Shown here: one piece after another, positions 6,542-10,027 of the stretch
Numbering within the stretch: the stretch's first letter is position 1
How the letters are laid out: every line of letters begins with the position of its first letter
NCBI GenBank assembly: GCA_002415335.1
Contig: DHXL01000203.1
Span: 1-10,027, forward strand
Length of the DNA stretch: 10,027 bases
Source of the DNA: Oxalobacteraceae bacterium UBA5157
GTDB lineage: Bacteria; Pseudomonadota; Gammaproteobacteria; Burkholderiales; Burkholderiaceae_D
Reading direction: 5' to 3'
The notes under the pieces: generated by a model
Seen by the model: only the letters and a program-made list of their open reading frames with translations
Databases searched by the model: none
What the model was told of the DNA's origin: nothing
Made by a program: the position numbers and the translations under genes

Positions 6542-8581
6542 ATGAATCTATTTTTTGAAGAGTCCGGCGATTTCAAGGCAGGCGTGGCGCTGTCTCAGCA
6601 AGGAGAGGCGTATCAAGTCGAAATGCAAAGCGGCAAGCGTACCAAGGTCAGGGCAAAGGATGTGTTGTTGCAGTTCAGTTCGCCGGCGCCCGCCGAACTA
6701 TTGACCGAAGCGCACGGGGTGGCGAATGACATCGATCTCGATTTCTTGTGGGAAGTCGCGGGCCAGGAAGAATTCGGATTTGCCGAACTGGGCACCGAAT
6801 ATTTCGGCCATGCACCGCAGCCGCCCGAAGCCGCCGGTTTACTGCTGAAGCTGCAAAGTGCGCCGATCTACTTTCACCGGAAGGGTAAGGGCCGCTACAA
6901 GGCCGCGCCCGAAGCATCGCTCAAGGCCGCGCTGGCAGGGCTGGAAAAGAAACGGCAACAAGCCTTGGTCCAGGCCGAGTACGTCGCCGAGCTGAAGCAG
7001 CATCGGCTGCCCGATGCGATGAAGTCGCTGGTCCTGCCCTTGTTGTTCAAGCCGGACAAGAACAGCATCGAGTACAAGGCGCTGGACGCGGCCTGCAACG
7101 AACTGCAAATAGCACCGCAACGATTGATGCTGGCATGCGGCGGCATCGCGACCCCGAAGGATTTGCACTTCTCCAAATTCCTGTACGAGTCCTTTCCGAA
7201 AGGCACCGGGTTCCCTGCTATCACGCTGCCGCCCGCACCCTCTTTGCCGGTGGCGCAGGTGCGGGCGTTCTCGATCGATGACGTCACCACCACTGAAATC
7301 GACGATGCATTTTCGGTGACTACGCTGGCTGACGGCAAGCTGCGCATCGGCATCCATATCGCCGCGCCTGGCCTCGGGATCCGGCGCGACGACGCGATCG
7401 ATCAGATCGCGCGCCAGCGCCTGTCGACCGTGTATATGCCGGGCGACAAGATCACCATGCTGCCCGACGCATTGGTCGAAACCTTCACGCTGGCCGAAGG
7501 CAAGACCTGTGCCGCCGTCTCGCTGTACGCCACCGTCGATCCCCAGGACTGGTCGGTGATCGCCACGGAAACCAGGGCGGAAGCGGTGCCGATCGCGGCC
7601 AATCTACGCCACAACGATCTGGATGCGCTGGTGACCGAGGACAATCTGGCGGAAGGCGCCGGCGACTATCCGCACAAGGCCGATATCGCGGTGCTGTGGC
7701 AATGGGCGCAAGTGCTGGAAAAAGGGCGCATGGCCAAGCGCGAAGGTTTCGGCCTGAAGCCGGAGCAAACCAATCGCGTCGATTTCAATTTTTATGTGGA
7801 CGACGATGTCGTCACGATCGCGCGTCGCAAGCGCGGCGCACCGCTTGACAAGATCGTTGCCGAGCTGATGATCTTCGCCAATAGTAGCTGGGGCAAGCTG
7901 ATGCATGAACATGGCGTGCCGGGCATTTATCGCAGCCAGGGCACAGGCGGCGGCTGGGCCGCCAAGATGCAAGTGCGCATGGTCACGCACGCCGCGCCGC
8001 ACCAGGGTCTCGGGGTCGATCAGTATGCGTGGAGCACGTCGCCGCTGCGGCGCTATACCGATCTGGTCAATCAATGGCAAATCCTGGCGTGCGTCGAGCA
8101 TGGCGTGACGGCGCCGCTGGCCGCGCCATTCAAGCCGCGCGATGCCGACCTGTTCGCGATCGTGTCTGCCTTCGAAGCCGCCTACAGCGCGTATGGCGAT
8201 TTTCAGTCGAACATGGAGCGCTACTGGTGTCTGCGCTGGCTCACGCAGGAAAATGCCAAGCAGGTCGACGCGGTGGTGTTGAAAGATGAAGTGCTGCGCC
8301 TGACCGACCTGCCCTTGATCATCAAGCTGCCGGGAATGCCGCAGGTGGCACGCGGCACCCAGGTCAAGCTCGACTTGCTGCGTTGGGACGACGTCGACCT
8401 GACGATCGAGGCGCGTCTGCTGGAAATCGCCGCGCCGCCGAGCGCCGAAACGGCTGCGGAAGCCGGCGAAGAATTGGCTGATATCGAAACGGACGGCCAG
8501 GCCGACAGCCTGGTTGAGCAGGTGTCTGAAATAGAAACGCAGGTCGATCAGCCGAGTGCCGCCGAACCGGTTGCGGAGTGA
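6542..8581 (+). CDS. RNase II-family 3'-5' exoribonuclease
   Basis: This 679-residue protein is a processive 3'-5' exoribonuclease of the RNase II/RNB family, acting on single-stranded RNA in the cytoplasm. The N-terminal part (1-240) holds the RNA-binding region. The RNB domain spans roughly 243-565. Its metal site reads SIDDVTTTEIDDAF; by alignment D246, E252, D254 and D255 match E. coli D201, D207, D209 and D210, so position 207 is Glu. TSPLRRYTDLVN at 499-510 carries the conserved arginines. An S1-like barrel probably covers 575-629. The last 50 residues have 14 acidic and no basic residues and look disordered. The ATG at 6542 was preferred because MNLFFEESGDFKAG is the family N-terminus; the frame is open back to an ATG at 6464 inside ubiC. 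It follows ubiC by 49 nt. RNase R or another RNB subgroup is less likely. Confidence 0.9.
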   Translation: MNLFFEESGDFKAGVALSQQGEAYQVEMQSGKRTKVRAKDVLLQFSSPAPAELLTEAHGVANDIDLDFLWEVAGQEEFGFAELGTEYFGHAPQPPEAAGLLLKLQSAPIYFHRKGKGRYKAAPEASLKAALAGLEKKRQQALVQAEYVAELKQHRLPDAMKSLVLPLLFKPDKNSIEYKALDAACNELQIAPQRLMLACGGIATPKDLHFSKFLYESFPKGTGFPAITLPPAPSLPVAQVRAFSIDDVTTTEIDDAFSVTTLADGKLRIGIHIAAPGLGIRRDDAIDQIARQRLSTVYMPGDKITMLPDALVETFTLAEGKTCAAVSLYATVDPQDWSVIATETRAEAVPIAANLRHNDLDALVTEDNLAEGAGDYPHKADIAVLWQWAQVLEKGRMAKREGFGLKPEQTNRVDFNFYVDDDVVTIARRKRGAPLDKIVAELMIFANSSWGKLMHEHGVPGIYRSQGTGGGWAAKMQVRMVTHAAPHQGLGVDQYAWSTSPLRRYTDLVNQWQILACVEHGVTAPLAAPFKPRDADLFAIVSAFEAAYSAYGDFQSNMERYWCLRWLTQENAKQVDAVVLKDEVLRLTDLPLIIKLPGMPQVARGTQVKLDLLRWDDVDLTIEARLLEIAAPPSAETAAEAGEELADIETDGQADSLVEQVSEIETQVDQPSAAEPVAE

Positions 8582-8703
8582 GCGGTGGCGCGCTATTGGC
8601 TAATGTGCAATGCAGGAAGCATCGGGAAAGACGGCGGAGCGACGCGGCACGAAATTTGTCTCGCAAGGGCACGCCACCCTTGTAAAATTCACTCTTTCCG
8701 CAA
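8582..8703 (+). promoter_or_regulatory. Intergenic region with candidate promoter and inverted repeat for the tonB-like gene
   Basis: This 122-bp gap after the RNase gene contains TAAAAT at 8683-8688, a likely -10 box (5 of 6). No good -35 is seen at 16-18 bp; TTGTCT at 8656 is 21 bp away. A perfect 6-bp inverted repeat, CAAGGG at 8664-8669 and CCCTTG at 8677-8682 with a 7-nt loop, ends exactly at the -10. It could be an operator, or a weak terminator for the RNase gene, though no T-run follows directly. Confidence 0.42.
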
Positions 8704-9615
8704 TTGCCACCGATCCGACGCGTGAAGCTCAGTTTCCAGAATCCCGGTTTGTCGATCGCCATCACGGTGTCCGTGCTGGCGCACTGCGTGTTGCTGGCGG
8801 TGCGCTTTACGGCGCCCGATGCGTTCCGCTTCAAGCCGGACGACCCGGGACTGGAGGTCATCCTGGTCAACGCCAAGCACGACAAGAAGCCGCTCAAGGC
8901 GGACGCGCTGGCGCAGGTCAATCTGGATGGTGGCGGTAACGCGGACAAGGGGCGCGCCAAGTCGCCGCTGCCGGACATGCGCAAGACGGAAGACGGCGAC
9001 AGTATCGAGGCTACCAAACGCCGCATTGCCCAGTTGGAGGCGCTACAACAGAGAATGCTGGCGCAAGCGATCAAGAGAACGCCGTTTTCGACGCCGCATG
9101 CGACCGACCTCGCGCAGCCCAAAGAAGCGCCGCAGCCGGACGGCACGGATCAACGCGACAGCCGCAAGATCATCGCGCGCACGGTTGCGGAGATTTCCAA
9201 GGAAATCGAAGATTACAACAAGCGGCCGAAGAAAACGCAGATTACGCCCAGCACGCGGGCCGTGCCGTACGCGATGTATTACAACGCGCTGCGCGAAAAA
9301 ATTCAGAAGCTTGGCACGCTGAATTTTCCGCATCATGGCAGCAAGCAGTTGTACGGCGAGTTACTGATTTACTTGCCGGTGTATCAGGATGGCACGATAT
9401 ACAAGAAGGAAGGCGGCATGCGGGTCGAATATTCGTCCGGTGTGGCGGGGCTGGATCGCGCCGCGCTGCGTATTATCGAGCGCTCGGCGCCGTTCAGCCG
9501 CTTCCCCGACAATATGCGCTCCAAGGACAAGGACGACGTATGGGAGATTATCTTGCGCCTTAAGTTTACGCGTGAAGAAACGCTGGAAGCCGAGCTGCGC
9601 GGAGGAACCAATTGA
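8704..9615 (+). CDS. TonB-like energy transducer
   Basis: This 303-residue protein resembles TonB, which spans the inner membrane and passes proton-motive energy from ExbB/ExbD to outer-membrane receptors. A basic N-terminus (IRRVK) precedes one membrane helix at about 17-35. Within it S23 and H27 form the SxxxH pattern that in TonB couples to ExbB/ExbD. A charged periplasmic region follows, with a likely short coiled coil at about 100-122 (EATKRRIAQLEALQQRML). The C-terminal domain from about 190 has LPVYQDGTI, VEYSSGVAGLDRAALRIIERSAPF and VWEIILRLKF, the TonB C-terminal pattern. The proline-rich EP/KP linker of classical TonB is missing, and no exbB or exbD is nearby. The start is uncertain: TTG at 8704 or GTG at 8722 (297 residues), neither with a Shine-Dalgarno sequence. 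Its stop overlaps aroE by 4 nt. TolA-like function is an alternative. Confidence 0.82.
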   Translation: MPPIRRVKLSFQNPGLSIAITVSVLAHCVLLAVRFTAPDAFRFKPDDPGLEVILVNAKHDKKPLKADALAQVNLDGGGNADKGRAKSPLPDMRKTEDGDSIEATKRRIAQLEALQQRMLAQAIKRTPFSTPHATDLAQPKEAPQPDGTDQRDSRKIIARTVAEISKEIEDYNKRPKKTQITPSTRAVPYAMYYNALREKIQKLGTLNFPHHGSKQLYGELLIYLPVYQDGTIYKKEGGMRVEYSSGVAGLDRAALRIIERSAPFSRFPDNMRSKDKDDVWEIILRLKFTREETLEAELRGGTN

Positions 9616-10013
9616 TCACGCATCAGGATCGTTACGCAGTAATCGGCCATCCGGTCGCGCATAGCAAGTCGCCGCAGATCCATGCGCGCTTCGCGGCGCA
9701 AACCGGACAGCATCTGACTTATGAGCGCCTGCTGGCGCCGCTCGATGGATTCGAAGCGACCGTGCGGGCGTTTATCGCGCAGGGCGGCAAAGGCTTGAAT
9801 GTCACCGTGCCGTTCAAGCTGGAGGCACATGGCATCGCAACCCTGCTGAGCGCGCGCGCGCGCGCCGCCGGCGCGGTCAACACGCTGAAATGCGATCGGA
9901 CCGCGAATGGCAGTGACGTCATTTTCGGCGACAACACTGACGGCGTCGGGCTGGTGACCGACATCACGCGCAATGCCGGTGTCGAACTAACCGGCAAACG
10001 GGATCTGTTGCTC
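9612..10013 (+). CDS. aroE: Shikimate dehydrogenase, N-terminal part (cut at right edge)
   Basis: AroE reduces 3-dehydroshikimate to shikimate with NADPH, the fourth step of the shikimate pathway. About 134 genuine codons are present, covering the substrate-binding domain. Shikimate contacts are visible: SKSP with S18 and S20, NVTVPFK with catalytic K69, AVNTL with N90, and GDNTDG with catalytic D110. They correspond to E. coli S14, S16, K65, N86 and D102. The start is TTG at 9612, overlapping the previous stop as TTGA. It is supported by a strong GGAGGA Shine-Dalgarno sequence (9601-9606) with 5 nt spacing. The gene breaks off just as the NADP-binding motif (usually LLLGAGGA) should begin, because the last 14 bases look like sequencing adapter. 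The gene itself is probably intact in the organism. Confidence 0.96.
9850..9863. repeat. (GC)7 dinucleotide run inside aroE
   Basis: Seven consecutive GC units lie within the aroE reading frame, encoding part of SARARAAG. The frame stays open through it and continues into the expected AVNTL motif, so the length shown is consistent with an intact gene. Confidence 0.9.
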
Positions 10014-10027
10014 CTGTCTCTTATACA
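10014..10027. other. Tn5 mosaic-end (Nextera-type) adapter remnant at the sequence end
   Basis: The final bases CTGTCTCTTATACA equal the first 14 bases of the 19-bp mosaic end CTGTCTCTTATACACATCT used by hyperactive Tn5 in tagmentation libraries. The natural IS50 outside end begins CTGACTCTTATACA and the inside end CTGTCTCTTGATCA, so this matches the engineered hybrid and neither natural end. The match starts where aroE should continue into its NADP-binding motif. It is best explained as untrimmed adapter at a contig end. Confidence 0.93.

Noticed and set aside
8364..9146. 260-residue minus-strand open frame across the RNase 3' end and the tonB-like gene
   Set aside because: It is low in recognisable features, crosses a probable promoter region and opposes two well-supported genes.
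10014..10027. A real Tn5/IS50 insertion in aroE
   Set aside because: The sequence is the engineered mosaic end and differs from both natural IS50 ends, and it sits exactly at the end of the sequence.

Overview
The window is about 10 kb of housekeeping chromosome, GC-rich and almost fully coding. It most likely comes from a betaproteobacterium of the order Burkholderiales, and probably the family Oxalobacteraceae. This rests on the gene order (prmA-accC-accB-aroQ-tlpA-like-hypothetical, divergent from mpl), the Burkholderiales-like protein sequences, and a betaproteobacterial RNase II that starts MNLFFEESGDFK. The assignment is from recall and was not tested by a search.

Left half, minus strand, read from 3830 down to 1: a conserved hypothetical protein with a degenerate nucleotidyltransferase-like signature; a membrane-anchored TlpA/ResA-type thioredoxin; aroQ (type II 3-dehydroquinase); accB (biotin carboxyl carrier protein); accC (biotin carboxylase); and the first 46 codons of prmA (ribosomal protein L11 methyltransferase), which runs off the left edge. 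accB and accC together carry out the biotin carboxylation half of acetyl-CoA carboxylase. A probable accB promoter, with a perfect inverted repeat lying over its -10 box, sits between aroQ and accB.

Right half, plus strand, from 3897 to the end: mpl (murein tripeptide ligase for peptidoglycan recycling), a YqiA-type esterase overlapping mpl by 4 nt, ubiC (chorismate lyase, first step of ubiquinone synthesis), an RNase II-family exoribonuclease, a TonB-like energy transducer with its own probable promoter, and the 5' part of aroE (shikimate dehydrogenase), which starts with TTG behind a strong Shine-Dalgarno sequence. mpl-yqiA-ubiC are coupled by overlaps, and tonB-like-aroE by a 4-nt overlap.

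The last 14 bases match the Tn5 mosaic-end (Nextera-type) adapter rather than aroE, so the right edge is a library or assembly artefact. I see no mobile element, CRISPR array, RNA gene or phage gene, and no convincing new multi-gene system. The most interesting biological items are the degenerate nucleotidyltransferase-like protein, the operator-like palindrome at accB, the 12-bp duplication at a stop/start junction, and the orphan TonB protein.
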